DNA from: Manihot esculenta
Lineage: Eukaryota > Streptophyta > Magnoliopsida > Malpighiales > Euphorbiaceae
Length of the DNA stretch: 64,000 nt
Direction of reading: 5' to 3'
Assembly: GCF_001659605.2 (NCBI RefSeq)
Contig: NC_035171.2
Span: forward strand, 10,136,256 to 10,200,255
The translations under genes and the position numbers were made by a program. The notes beneath the pieces are model-generated. The model was not told where the DNA came from. It ran no database searches and saw nothing but the letters and a program-made list of their open reading frames with translations. Position 1 is the stretch's first letter. Every line of letters starts with the position of its first letter. Positions 1-12,925 of the stretch are shown here, one piece after another.

Positions 1-714
1 ATAATGATTTTGGATCTCCATTTAATTTTTATAATATAAAACATTTTGATCCTCAATTTTATAAAAAAATTTATTAATTAGCTCTTTGTATGGAGACATT
101 TGAAATTTTTTATAATATTATTTAAAGGCTCAAAATGACAAATTAATTAATTAATAAATTTTAAAAATTTTAAAAATATTTTAATATATTTTTTAAAATT
201 AAAAAATTAATTAATGAATTTTTACTAACATAACTAAATACTAATTTTCTAATCCGCTATGGTATTAATTTCAAATTCAAATCCGTTCGCTAAGTCTCGA
301 TTACTTAGCATTCTAACAGGTCATAATAAGATTCGGATGGGATATCCGTAAATTCCCGCGTTGCCATCCCTGTCTGCCGGCCAAATATAAATATTTGCAA
401 GAATAGTTCTTGGATTTTGACTCGTTCATCTATTACCAATAATTTTAAACACATACTGCCGCTAATGCTACTTCATTAGCAGCAATCTGTTGATGCAAAA
501 TATTCCTTTTACCAGTAATCATTCTCTGCAAAACAACAAAATTCCGAAGAAATAAATCGAAAACTAATCCTCTACAAAGAACATAACGACCTGAATCATA
601 ACTATTCAAATCGAAAGCTTTGGTCCTCGAAAGCAACGATTATCTTAGATAATCTTCTTTACTGCATTATTCGTCTATAAAACTATGTATACTTTCCATT
701 GAAGTAGCAGCCAA
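1..714. other. AT-rich upstream region of WAKL gene 1
   Basis: No coding region is recognised here. The first 250 bases are almost entirely A and T. From about 280 the composition becomes normal. A TATA-like TATAAATA lies at 386-393 and a second one (TATAAAA) at 676-682. The second is only about 32 bases before the ATG at 715 and would leave almost no 5' UTR, so the first is the likelier core promoter of gene 1. The upstream block shared by WAKL genes 2-5 is not evident here. Confidence 0.4.
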
Positions 715-3286
715 ATGGGAAGAGGATTGTCTCTGCAATGGGCGTCTCTGCTCACTTTCTTGCTGCCGCAAATGTTATCAGAATCATCAGGTTTACCAAT
801 GAAGAGCTGTGAATCTAAATGCGGCGACATTGATATCGAATACCCATTTGGTATTGGAGCCAACTGTTCCATGAACGACTGGTTTGTGGTCGTTTGCAAT
901 GGAACTGCCGATAATCGGAGAGCTTTCATAAGCAGCATCAACCTGGAGGTGACAGACTTTTTATATGAAAGAAGCCGATTGCGAGTTAAAAGCCCAGTAG
1001 TTTCATTCAACTGCGACGAGAATCACTCAAACAGTGTAGTGGATTTAAGAAGGACTCCATTCACAGTCGCAAGCTACAACAGATTCACCGTTGTAGGATG
1101 CAAAGCTCGAGCTTTGCTGACCTCTGCTGAGCCAGACATTATAGGTTGCCAGCCGACCTGTAACAAAAAGCTTAAACCTCAGGGAAGAAACCCTCCATGC
1201 TCCGGCAACAGATGCTGTCAGACATCAATTCCTTATTATCTGCAAGTGTTTAAACCCAGTTTTCAGAAGGAGAATGGTAAGGAAGGCAAAAGGGTATGCA
1301 AGCTAGCGTTCATAGTGGAAAGCACCTGGTTCAAATCTAACATAAAAGATCCACATAAGGTGCAAGAGAGGGAGTATGTTCCAATGCTGGTGGATTGGAA
1401 GATCAATGCAACAGACATGGAATCTCTTGGAATTAATAAGGAAACAACGAATTGGTCTTTTAGGTATTATAATGGATTTGGTTTCCCGTATCCCAACAAC
1501 AGCATGTTAATGTGCCGGCGAGGTTATGCCGGCAACCCTTATCTTCCCGATGGATGCCAAGGTACCTTAAAAATCTTTCTTTCTTTCTATATTCTTGGCA
1601 GAAAATATTTGTGGTGATACAAAATTGTCCTCTGGCAAACGCCTATAGCATAGAATAGAACTTTAAGAAAAGATCCATTAAATATCTAGGCTAAAAATTT
1701 CATTGCTATTAGGCTTTCTTTTGGGAAAAATAACTTCCTACTTGAAAATTGTTTTTTTAAGTAATTGTAAATCCTATACTTCAAATTAAGGAAAAACTTA
1801 ATGAAAAAATGATATGGACTCACATTCATGTTGTTGGATCCAGATGTTGATGAATGCATGGATTTTGAAGTAAGAAGTCGGTGCAGTGGAAAGTGCATAA
1901 ACACTCGTGGTTCATACAGATGCGAGGCCCAAAAATCATGGATTTTCATTTTAGGCAAGTCTTTTCTCTTCAAAATTATTTTCCTTTTCTATATAAAATT
2001 TGATTATTTGTTAGATTATAAAAAAGAAAATGTTTATACTAATAATAAAATCCTCTTGAAATCTGTGATATCTAGATTCTAGGCCGACTAACAAGCATAT
2101 TGGTCGCCATTTTTGAACAGGTAGCAGCATGGGTTTTGGCTTATTAAGCCTGCTTCTTACTTCATGGTGGTTATCTAAATTCATCAAGAAACGAAAACGC
2201 AGCCAACGTAAGAAAAAATTCTTCAAGAAGAATGGTGGTTTGTTGTTAAAACAGCAAGTATGTTCAAGCAAAGACAATGTTGAGAAGACGACAATATGCA
2301 GTTTAAAGGAATTAGAAAAGGCAACAGATCGCTTCAACGTGAATAGAATTCTCGGCAAAGGTGGCCAAGGAACTGTTTACAAAGGAATGTTAGCAGATGG
2401 AAAAATCGTCGCAGTTAAAAAATCCGAGAAAGTAGACCAAACAAGAGTCGAACAATTCATTAACGAGGTTGTCATTCTGTCTCAAATTAATCATAGAAAT
2501 GTCGTAAAGCTTCTTGGGTGTTGTTTGGAGACTGATGTTCCTTTACTTGTCTATGAATTCATCCCCAACGGAACTCTTTTTCATTATCTTCATCACCCAA
2601 CTGAGGAGTTCCAATTATCGTGGAAAATGAGATTGCAGATAGCTATAGAAGTTGCCGGAGCACTTTCCTACTTGCACTCAGCTGCTTCAATACCGATTTA
2701 TCACCGAGATATTAAGTCCACTAACATTCTCTTGGACGAGAAGTATAGAGCAAAAGTATCAGATTTTGGAACTTCAAGGTCAATTCCTCTTGATCACACT
2801 CATCTCACTACTCGTGTATTAGGAACTTTTGGATATTTAGATCCTGAGTATTTTCAGTCGAGCCAATTTACAGAGAAGAGTGATGTTTATAGTTTCGGAG
2901 TAGTTCTTGTCGAGCTTTTGACCGGACAACAACCGCTTTCTTCAGCAAGCTTACGAGATGGCGTAGGTTTAGCTGCACATTTCATTATGTCAGTGGAAGA
3001 AGATAAACTCTTTGATGTGCTTGATTCTCGAATTGTGGAGCAATGTGATAAAGAAGAAGTGATGGTGGTTGCTAGTGTAGCAAAAAGATGCTTGAACTTG
3101 AACGGAAAGCAACGACCTACAATGAAAGAAGTGATAATGGAATTGGAAGGGATTCAATTTCCTCAAAAAGATCATTTGAGTATTCTAAGAAAAAGTGATG
3201 AATTTGAATCCAATCTCTGGGATGGCTGCTCTTTCACCACTTTCTCTAGTTCTGATTGTTGTACAGATTTGCCTGTAGAAATCTAA
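715..3286 (+). CDS. WAK-like receptor kinase, gene 1 of 5
   Basis: Exons 715-1561, 1844-1954 and 2121-3286 join to 707 residues. The protein would be a plasma-membrane receptor kinase with a wall-facing ectodomain. It has a signal peptide, then the GUB_WAK pattern with its CGD and YPFGIG motifs, a C-terminal WAK segment ending GNPYLPDGC, and a DVDEC calcium-type EGF start in exon 2. A membrane helix begins near residue 320 and is followed by a basic stop-transfer. Kinase landmarks are a glycine loop near 398, lysine 419, HRD aspartate 516 and DFG aspartate 534, so it is an active-looking RD kinase. The start is the first ATG before the signal peptide. Intron 2 uses a GC donor (GCAAGT at 1955) where the paralogues have GT. 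It is the most divergent copy, especially in the ectodomain and C-tail. The ligand is unknown; for the family, pectin fragments are established for some WAKs only. Confidence 0.9.
1562..1843 (+). other. Intron 1 of WAKL gene 1
   Basis: A 282-base AT-rich phase-1 intron with GT and AG borders. The split codon gives aspartate at the start of the EGF. It is the longest intron 1 in the cluster; the others are 85-108 bases. Confidence 0.85.
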
Positions 3287-4904
3287 GCATTCACATCAAC
3301 AAAAATAATCCCTTATACAAAAGGGAGTAAAAATATTTGGTGAGGTCGAGTGTTCAATATTGTAAATTAAAATATTCGTTAAAAGTATTTTATCTCTTAA
3401 AATTATTATTTAGATAATTGTCATCAATCATATTTAAATTAATAAAAAAAATTGTGATCAGAATATTACAAAATTGAGGGGTGGAATAATATTATGATGT
3501 AATATATACAAATGACTCTTGTAAATGCTTATTGGATTATTATTTAGGTAAATTTTTTTTTCAAATTTTTTTTATCTATATTACTATAGGATGAAATTTT
3601 ATTAAATTAAATATAAATATGAAGCATGCAATAATTTTTATTATTGTATTATTTGTTTATTGATTAGATATATATCTTAATACATGTAAGAAATATCATT
3701 AAATTCTCCGTTTGTTTAAAAAAATAATTTATATTTAAAAAATATTTTTTTAAAATGTTTTTTATAATAAATATTTTTATTTGTAATTTATTTTTTATTA
3801 CTTAATTTTAATTTAAAAATAAATTTTTTAAATAAATTTATATATAAATATCTTCATAAAGAAAATATTTTTTTTCTCTTCAAAATAGGAAGTCATTTTT
3901 TTTAATAATTTACCTTTCTTGATTAAAAAATTATTTTCTATTAATTAAATTTTTTAAATATTCAAAACCCTAGAAAATATGAAAAATATTTTTTGCGAAA
4001 CAAACGGAAACTAATATTTAAAATTTAAATTTAAATTATGCTTAAGTTGACAAATAGGGTGACTAAAATTGTTTAATTGTTATTAAATTACCATTTTTTT
4101 TTTGAAATCTATTAAATTACCATTATTAGTATGTTCTATTTCTTTGTAATTATTTAAATTAAGTTATTTTTAAGAGCGTTTGGTAAAGATTATCAAATAG
4201 TAATTATTATTTTTGCAATTTTTAACTTTTTATTAATGTTGTTTGGATATTAATAAAAGGAGAAGTTAATTTGTTATTATTTTAGTAATTTTTTTTCTTT
4301 TTAAATTATTCGGAAGTTATAAAGAGGGAAATTTTTTAAAGAATTTTATTAAAATTTTTATATAAATTTATTAATAAAGTTTATTTTTTAAATTAAAATT
4401 AAATAATAAAACATAAATTATTTGATTGAAAAAATATTTTCCAAAAATATTTTTCAATTTTTTACAAACAAACTAGATATTGGAAGTTCTGCAACAGTAA
4501 ATTAATGGACTTTAATTACTGGCTCTGACATAAGCACAGAAGAAGCCCAGAAGCTGGTCTAAATCAAACTGAATCAAAGAATTTTATTCATTTGATTTCA
4601 TTCAAATTGGTTGAATTTTAAACTTAAGCCATCAATTTCTCGACTAGGACTGGCAAAGAACAAACGGATACAGACATACATATATATCTCTCGGTGCATT
4701 GATTTCAGTGGCTTTGGCTTGCATAATACAACTGCAACATTTCTAAGCTCCGGTGATCCCCAAAGGCGGCGATAAAATCAATAAAAATACTTGGAGCTAC
4801 GTCAATGGCTTTAATCCCCATAACCCAAATAAAGCAAGAGTTTCTTTAGCATCATTGCTGAACTGAAAGACAACTAATAATTAATCTTAAGAAGCAGAAG
4901 AAGA
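3287..4904. other. Intergenic, WAKL 1 to 2; gene 2 promoter
   Basis: An AT-rich spacer with no gene seen. From about 4640 to the ATG at 4905 it becomes similar to the upstream regions of WAKL genes 3-5, for example a TTTCTTTAGCA block followed by TTGCTGAACTG. Where genes 3 and 4 have TATAAAA, this copy reads AAATAAAG (about 4828). Confidence 0.6.
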
Positions 4905-7184
4905 ATGGCGTTGCAATTGGAGACCCTACTCATTGTCGGCTCACTGCTGTTACCGACAGCAGCTGCCACAACAGCCAAAGGAAGGCGGAACTGTGGAGGC
5001 AGATGTGGAGACATTGAAATCCAATACCCATTTGGTATTAGAGCTGATTGCTCCATGGACAATTGGTTTGTGATCGATTGCATTCAAACTGCAAACTCTA
5101 CTACACCTTTCATAAGCAGTATCAACTTGGAGCTGCTAAATATCGACTATGCACAAAGCCACGTAATAGTAAAGGGTCCAATATTCTCCTACAAGTGTAG
5201 CCACCCCAACACTGGCCAAGCAGTGAATTTAACGAACACATCATTCGCCTTTTCAGTTTTCAACATCTTCGCCGTTGTGGGCTGCAACAACCGTGCTGTG
5301 CTATCATCTTCTCAGCTAGACTGTGTAGGATGCCAACCGACCTGCGAAGAGAATGTCAAGCCTCAAGGGTGCTATGGAAACAGATGCTGCCAAGCCCCAA
5401 TCCCTCATTATCAACAGATATTTGCGCCTAGTTTTGAAGATTTGGATGATGAACAATGCAGGATGGCCTTCGTAGCGAGAAGACAATGGTTCAAGTATAA
5501 CGTGCAAGATCCCTATAAGGTGCAAGAATTGGAATATGTTCCAATTCTTCTGGATTGGAAAATGAATGCAAAAGCCTTAGGATCGTTTATAATTGATGAG
5601 GATTCTTCCTACTATGATCCCATTGCTTACTATGACAAATCTGATTTCCCTTACCCCTACAACACAGCTTTAAGGTGTCGTGATGGCTTCACAGGCAATC
5701 CTTATCTACCTCATGGATGCCAAGGTAAGATTTTTTTTTTTTTTTTTTTTAAAACCAACGAAATAAATGAACAAAATAAAGTTCTTTTATTGTTTTTCCA
5801 ATTTGTCAGAAAGTAATGAATGCAAGGATCCAATGGTGCGAAGTCGCTGTCATGGATTATGCATAAATACAAAAGGCTCTCACAAATGCGTGCTCAAGAG
5901 ATCTTGGATCATTATTCTAAGTAAGCGTTTCGCTCTCCTCAATTTTTCTGGGCTTTTTAATTATAATTTCTTGCTTATGTCCAAAAAAGAAAACGTTTTC
6001 TTTCAGGTATCAGTGTGGCCATTGGAACATTGATTCTCCTGCTTAGTACATGGTGGTTATATGAATTTATTAAGAAAAGAAAACAGATAAAGCGTCGAAG
6101 AAAATTCTTTGAGCAGAATGGTGGTTTGTTATTGCGCCAACAACTCCGTCCAAGTCATGGCAACGTTGAAAGGACCAAAATCTTTAGTTGTAAGGAGCTG
6201 GACAAAGCCACAGATCACTTTAACGTAAGCAGAATTCTAGGTCAAGGAGGACAAGGCACCGTTTATAAAGGAATGTTGGTTGATGGAAGAATAGTTGCAA
6301 TAAAAAAATCCATGAAAGCAAACAAAGCAAAAGTTGAAGAATTCATTAACGAGTGCGTCATTTTATCACAAATTAATCACAGAAATATTGTAAAACTTCT
6401 TGGGTGTTGCTTAGAGACTGAGGTTCCTCTTCTTGTCTATGAGTTCATCCCTAATGGAACCCTTTATCAGTATCTTCATCATCAAAACAACGAGTTTCAA
6501 TTAACATGGGAAATGCGATTACAAATTGCTACCCAAGTTTCTAGAGCAATTTCATATCTGCACTCAGAAGTATGCATCCCGATTTATCATCGAGATATTA
6601 AGTCTACAAATATATTGTTGGATGAAAAATATACAGCAAAAGTTTCAGATTTTGGAGCTTCAAGGTATATTCAAATTGATAGAAGTCATCTGACTACTCA
6701 TGTAAAGGGAACCTTTGGATATGTAGATCCAGAGTACTTTCAATCAAGCATGCTTACTGAAAAGAGCGATGTCTATAGTTTTGGTGTTGTCCTCGTCGAG
6801 CTCTTGACTGGACAGAAACCTGTTTCTTCAGAAAGAGTACAAGAAGGAATTGGTTTGGCCGCTTGTTTCATTCTTTCAATGGAAGATGATAAACTCTTTG
6901 ATATAATTGATACGCAAATTGTGAACAAATGTGATAGAGAAGAGATTATTGCAGTGGCTAATCTTGCAAAAAGATGTCTGAACTTGAACGGCAAGCTGCG
7001 ACCCACTATGAAAGAAGTGTCGATAGAGTTGGAAGGGATTCGATTATCTCATAAAGATAGAAATGTTCAACATAACGTTGGTAATGAAATTGAACCAAAC
7101 CCTTCTAATACTTCATCTGCTTCGTCTGCTTCAAGTTCTAAGAGTCAAGTTTCAAACATATCATCTTTAAAGCAGCGACAGTGA
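4905..7184 (+). CDS. WAK-like receptor kinase, gene 2 of 5
   Basis: Exons 4905-5724, 5810-5920 and 6007-7184 give 702 residues. In order: a signal peptide (about 1-25), a GUB_WAK ectodomain starting [24 protein letters not shown] at the exon 1 end, an EGF start (ESNEC) in exon 2, a membrane helix about 305-331 and a basic segment. The kinase has its glycine loop at 388, lysine 410, HRD aspartate 507 and DFG aspartate 525. The serine-rich C-tail is unlike the tails of genes 3-5. The last exon 2 base is A rather than G (A|GTAAGC), changing the junction glycine to serine but keeping the GT donor. Introns are 85 and 86 bases. It is probably a cell-wall-sensing kinase; the ligand is unknown. Confidence 0.92.
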
Positions 7185-8930
7185 AGGGCTAAGGAAGATA
7201 TTTTAAAGATGTATAATATTCATTTTGTATATTATGTAATAAAGAATAACTTCATATTTTCTATATTTTTAATATTTTTTATATATTAATATTAATTTTT
7301 AAATTTAAAAATCAACAATTTTTTTTAAAGAAAAATCTATTGAATGAAATATTTGTGCAAATTATCGTAAAGAAATTTGTTAATTATTTTTTAATTGCTT
7401 GCTAAAATTTCATTTATTTATTTATTTTATTAAATTTAATTTAATTATTATAAAGATATTTCTACTCGTAGATTTAATTTGATAGTAAATGCATTTGAGT
7501 AAAGAGATTTGATATTTTACTCTCCAATTCTCAATCTCCAATTCTGATTTTAAAAAATATATATATAGTAAAAATAATTGTTTAGCAAAAAGATAGTAAT
7601 AGACCACATCACAATGGAAATATCATAATTTAATTTAAAATGTCAAAAGTAAAATTATAATTTTGTAAATAAAATTAAAATGTAATTAGTTTATTGATGA
7701 AATTAAGAATACCTGAAATAAAAGCAACAGCAAATAGAACAAAAAGAAATAAGATATATAAGTTTTTTGTCACAAGTAAAAGATCTAAAAGCTATTCCAC
7801 TAATTTAATATATCATATAATTCTCATCCTTGCATTTAATTTGACTGGTTTTGTTTAAAATCAGTGAATTCTATTGTAATTTGTTTGTTATGACAATTTA
7901 TTTTATATTTGATTTTTTTTTAAAAAAATATGTATATAAAAAATAGCTTGTCATTTACTATTATCGCTTTAAATTCTATAGATTAATTTATATTAAAATA
8001 ATATCAATAAATAATAATAATTTTTTATGTCATTAAAAATTATTAATATATAATTAAAATATAATTATTAATTAAAAAATAAATATATAAAAAATATATT
8101 AAACCTTCATTCATTTTTATTTTAATGTTTATAATTTTTATATTAATATTTTTGTATGGTGTCTAAAATTTTTATTTTTTGATAATCGCGCCATACTCTT
8201 TAATATAAATTAAATCATAAATTAAAAAGTTAATATATTTTTTATATTTTTATAAAAAAAAATCATAATCTTCCTATATTATTTATATCGAATTTATTTT
8301 TATAAAAAAAATTCTTTGTTAAAAATAATAAAAATATATATTTATTTGTGTTCGTGAAAGACAGCCTTTTCAATTATGAATTTTTTGGAATTTATAATAA
8401 TTTTTTTAAATGAATAAAGTTTTTTTTTTAACTTAAAAAATTTTTATTTCAAAATAAACAAGAATTTTTTTATTTAAAAAGGATTGTGTCAAATAGAAGG
8501 AATATGTTTTATTTATTTAAAAAAAGTTTTTGTTGAATGGATATGGACGTATGGTCACCTTCAGTAGGGTTCAACATTTTTTGGAAATAATTATATTAAA
8601 TTTTTCTTTGTTGGACAATGGAGTTGGAGTTACTACAAGGCTACGCCAGGTGGAGAGAGGCGATTGGAAAAAAATAATAATTTTAAAATAATAAACATAT
8701 TTTTTTCTCACTTGTGAATCGCAGTTCAGCCGAATTGGCAACGTCCAGCTGCCAAGAACAAACCAATACCAAACATATATATTTTCTCCCCTCTAATCCA
8801 CAATGCATCGATTTTAATGGCTTTATTTAGTTATTCTTCACAATACAGAATGCAAGATTCCTAAGGCCGGAGATCTTCAGCTGGCGATAAAATCAAGAGT
8901 TTTATCAAGGGCTTCAATACACAGACACTG
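7185..8930. other. Intergenic, WAKL 2 to 3
   Basis: No coding region seen. About 7600-7760 matches the 3' spacers of gene 3 (about 11500-11680) and gene 4 (about 22620-22830), showing that 3' flanks were duplicated with the genes. About 8520-8640 matches sequence upstream of genes 4 (18690-18780) and 5 (22840-22930). The middle is very AT-rich with short homopolymer runs. Confidence 0.6.
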
Positions 8931-8937
8931 TATAAAA
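8931..8937 (+). promoter_or_regulatory. TATA box of WAKL gene 3
   Basis: TATAAAA lies 70 bases before the ATG, inside the upstream block shared with genes 2, 4 and 5 (preceded by ACACTG, followed by a CTTTAGCATTGCTGAACTG block). Position and sequence suit a TATA box. Genes 2 and 5 have lost the match at this aligned site. Confidence 0.65.
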
Positions 8938-9000
8938 CCAGAGTTGCTTTAGCATTGCTGAACTGTAAGAGATTAATAATTAATCTGTTAAAACAGAAGA

Positions 9001-11363
9001 ATGGTAGGCACTGTCGTTTTAGTGCTGCAAATAATGCTGGAATTAGCGAGAGCAGCTGCAACAACAGCTATACTAGGGCAGGGCTGTGGAGGCAGATGTG
9101 GAGACATTGAAATTCAATACCCATTTGGTTTTAGAGCTGATTGTGCCATGGACAAATGGTTTGTGATTGATTGCATTCAAACTGCGAACTCCACTTCACC
9201 TTTCATAAGCAGCATCAACTTGGAAGTGCTAAATATCAATTATACATACAGCCGCTTACTAGTCAAGGGTCCAATATTCTCCTACAATTGTAGCCATCCC
9301 AAAGCCGGCCAAGCTGTGGATTTAATTCGGACATCATTAACCTTTTCTGGGTACAATAACTTCACCGTTGTAGGTTGCAACAACCGTGCCGTGCTATCCT
9401 CTTCTGAGGCAGACGGCAATGGATGCCAACCAACCTGCGACGAGAATGTTAAACCTCAAGGGTGCTCTGGAAACAGATGCTGCCAAACCTCAATCCCTTA
9501 TTTTCAACAGCTATTTGCACCCAGTTTTCAAGATGTGGATAATGATCAATGCAGGATGGCCTTCACGGCGGAAACACAATGGTTCGAGGCTAACGTAACA
9601 GATCCATACAAGGTGCAAGAATTGGACTACGTCCCAGTTCTTCTGGACTGGAAAATCAATGCAACAGCCTTGGAATCGCTTGTTATTGATGAGAAATCCA
9701 CATACAATGATCCCATTGTTTACTATGACAAATTCGATTTCCCTTACCCCTACAACACTGTCTTAAAGTGTCGTGAAGGCTTCATAGGCAACCCTTATCT
9801 ACCTATTGGATGCCAAGGTAAAGTGGCATCATTCTTCAGAAATATCAACTTTTGAAATCTTTTTAATCTTCCATGCTGAGAATATTCCTTAATTTTTTTT
9901 CCATTTTATTGTTCAAAATTTTCAGATATTAATGAATGCGAGGATCCAAAGGTGAGAAGTCACTGCCATGGATTATGCGTAAATACACAAGGCTCTTATA
10001 AATGCGTACACAGTAGATCCTGGATTACTATTCTTGGTAAGCCTTCTCTCTCCTTTGGTTGTTTTTGTAAGGGAAAATGAAGAACATGTTTAGTTTAATA
10101 TGTTCTTAATGGCAAAAAAAAAAAAAATCCTAATTTGATTTTTTTTCTATATAAGCAGGTATTAGTGTAGCATTTGGAGCATTGATTCTCCTAATTAGTA
10201 CGTGGTGGTTATATAAATTTATTAGGAAAAGCAAACAGATAAAGCTTAAAAGAAAATTTTTCAACAAGAATGGTGGTTTGTTGTTGCGACAACTCAGTTC
10301 AAGTCGAGAGAGGACCAAAATATTCAGTTGTAAGGAGTTAGACGATGCAACAGATCATTTTAGTGTGAACAGAATTATTGGTCAAGGTGGCCAAGGCGCT
10401 GTGTATAAAGGAACATTGTTGGATGGAAGAGTTGTTGCAATTAAAAAGTCCATGAAAGTAGACGAAGCAAAAGTTGAAGAATTTATTAATGAGTGTGTCA
10501 TTTTGTCACAAATTAATCACAGAAATGTTGTAAAGCTACTTGGTTGTAGCTTGGAGACTGAGGTTCCTCTTCTTGTCTATGAGTTCATCCCAAATGGAAC
10601 CCTTTATCAGTATCTCCATCATCAGAACGACGAGTTTCAGTTAACATGGGAAATGCGATTACGAATTGCTACCCAAGTTTCTAGGGCAATTTCGTATCTG
10701 CACTCAGAGGTATGCATGCCGATTTATCATCGAGATATTAAGACTACAAATATTCTGTTGGATGAAAAGTATACAGCAAAAGTTTCAGATTTTGGAGTTT
10801 CAAGATCTATCCAGATTGATAGAAGTCATCTGACTACTCATGTAAAGGGAACTTTTGGATATGTAGATCCAGAATACTTTCAATCAAGCTTGCTTACTGA
10901 AAAGAGTGATGTTTACAGTTTTGGTGTAGTCCTTGTTGAGCTCTTAACTGGACAAAAACCAATTTCTTCAGAAAGAGTAGAAGAAGGTGTTGGATTAGCT
11001 GCATGTTTCATTCTTTCAATGGAAGATGACAAACTCTTTGATATGCTTGATCCACGAATTGTGGACCAATGTGACATAGAAGAAGTTATTGCAGTTGCTA
11101 ATCTTGCAAGAAGATGCTTGAACTTGAATGGCAAGCTACGGCCTACTATGAAAGAAGTATTGACAGAGTTGGAAGGGATTCGATTATCTCAGAAAGAAAC
11201 AAGTATTCAACAAAATGCTTTCAATGAAGTTGAACCAAACCCTTCAGATGTTTCATCAACTTCCACAAGCTCATGTTGTGACAGTCCTCAAATTTCCATA
11301 AACATTTTCAAAGCCAACACAGTCTTTGAGCCAGTGAAAGAAGATAAAGCATTAACTGTTTAA
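9001..11363 (+). CDS. WAK-like receptor kinase, gene 3 of 5
   Basis: Exons 9001-9817, 9926-10036 and 10159-11363 give 710 residues. The order is signal peptide, GUB_WAK ectodomain, shortened EGF (DINEC), membrane helix about 308-328 and RD kinase (lysine 405, HRD aspartate 502, DFG aspartate 520). The signal peptide is shorter than in gene 4 because about 24 bases after the ATG are missing; gene 5 has the same short form. Two substitutions at otherwise constant kinase sites are GCSLE for GCCLE and HRDIKTTN for HRDIKSTN. The C-tail has a conserved NEVEPNPSD then serine-threonine-cysteine-rich stretch shared with genes 4 and 5. Exon 1 is closest to that of gene 4, suggesting a recent split or gene conversion. 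Confidence 0.92.
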
Positions 11364-11845
11364 GGTGTTAAGCCCGTATACCATTCATATATTTTACCTT
11401 CCTTTATTTTTGAGAACAACATAATTCTAATTTGTTTGAACTAGAAAGAAAATTTCAGAAAAAAATTTTTTTTCCAAAGATAGAGCTGCTACAACAACAA
11501 ACCAAATCACAATGGAAATATCACAATTTAATATTGAAATGTCAAAAATAAAAATATGTTAAATTTATAACTTTGTAAAAAAATAAAATAAAATATTAGC
11601 TTATTGATGAAATTTAAAAATACCTGAAATAAAAACCACAGCAAATAGAACAAAAAGAAAAAAAAAAGATAAGTATTAGGCCCAATGTAAAAAGCTATTA
11701 TACTATTTTGAGGGTGACTTTATCATATTATACTCATCTTTCCTTTTATTTTGATTGGATTTGTTTAAGATGAACCAACTGTATTCTATTATTATCTTAA
11801 AAAAAAAAAAAAACAAAAAACCAGATAAGTTTTTGTTGGAGGGTA
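11364..11845. other. 3' flank of WAKL gene 3
   Basis: This holds the gene 3 3' UTR and a duplicated spacer related to about 7600-7760. It ends at the 5-base copy GGGTA (11841-11845), read as the target-site copy on the left of the copia element. Confidence 0.55.
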
Positions 11846-12192
11846 TGTCAGGTAAAAAATCTATGAAAAAAAAAATCAAACACAATAAATTGGATAAACA
11901 ACACCATAAATAGGACACTTTAATTAAAAAATTTTCTAATGCTATCTCCGTAACACCATTTTTCTTTCGACTCAATTTTTATTCAATTAAAAATAAAAAA
12001 TAAATATAAAATAAATTTTTATATAATACTCCTCATTTTTTAAGATTTATTCCAACAAATCTATAATTAACCAATAATTTACGAACACACTAAATAACAT
12101 GTTATATAAAAAAAAATAATCAACTGATGCAATTAAAAAAATAAAAATAACAGTAAATAATCTAGCACAGCAATAAAATTAAAAACACCAAA
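11846..12192 (-). repeat. 3' LTR of the copia element
   Basis: 347 bases aligning to 18301-18687 over their length. The outer end reads TG on the + strand. Copies diverge clearly and differ by about 40 bases, part of which is a repeated ACTAATAATACACTAAATAA segment present twice in the other LTR. Confidence 0.8.
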
Positions 12193-12366
12193 TTCACCAT
12201 CCTAATTTTATTGCGGTTGCTTGACGTTATTGATTCCGATCTTGAGCCGTAGTTCTTCCATCTCTAGGCGATCAAGAGGTTTCATAAGAATATTAGCCAA
12301 TTGTTCATGTATCTTCACATACTCCACTTCTATATCTCCACCTCTATATCTCCACGTTGCACATAG

Positions 12367-12813
12367 TCACATATAAAATGTTGTATCAATGTGCTTGCTT
12401 CTCTCATGATAAATTGGGTTTTTGGTGAGTGCAATGACAGACTTGTTATCAATTTTTAACACCACACTGTCCTGCTTCTCCCATTGTATTTCACTCAATA
12501 GTCTTGCTAGCCATACTCTTTGACACGTACTAGCACTTTCGGCCACATTCTCAGCTTCGCAAGACGATAAAGCCACCACTTTTTATTTTTGCAATACCCA
12601 TGTAATTGGATTATTCTCAAGAAAATAAATTACACCTGTGATGCTCTTCGTATCATCAACATCACCTGCAAAATCACTATCATCGTATCCTGTGAGTTTC
12701 AAATCTGAATCCTTCCTATGTGTATAGTGGCATCCATAATTGATTAGGCCCTTCACATATCTCAGAATCTGTTTAACAGCAGTTATGTGAGTTGTAACGG
12801 TTAACAACACCAA
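12367..12813 (-). pseudogene. copia RNase H domain (broken)
   Basis: Two consecutive - strand segments (12583-12813, then 12367-12579) encode the copia-type RNase H: a DSDFAGD segment, SSCEAE, and DNKSVIAL followed by the usual HERSKHID ending. The acidic catalytic residues are still visible. A frame break separates the halves, so it is not functional as one protein. Confidence 0.85.
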
Positions 12814-12925
12814 CTGAATATGCCAAGTCAGGTCTTACATTTATCAAGTATCTCAGGCTGCCTATTACACTCTTGTACAGAGTTGCATCAACCGGTGGAC
12901 TATTATTAATTTTGCTCAATTTCAA

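Noticed and set aside
1562..1617. WAKL gene 1 as a short secreted protein ending at 1617
   Set aside because: The stop lies in intron 1; the donor at 1562, phase and exon order match the four paralogues, so a full receptor kinase is the better model.
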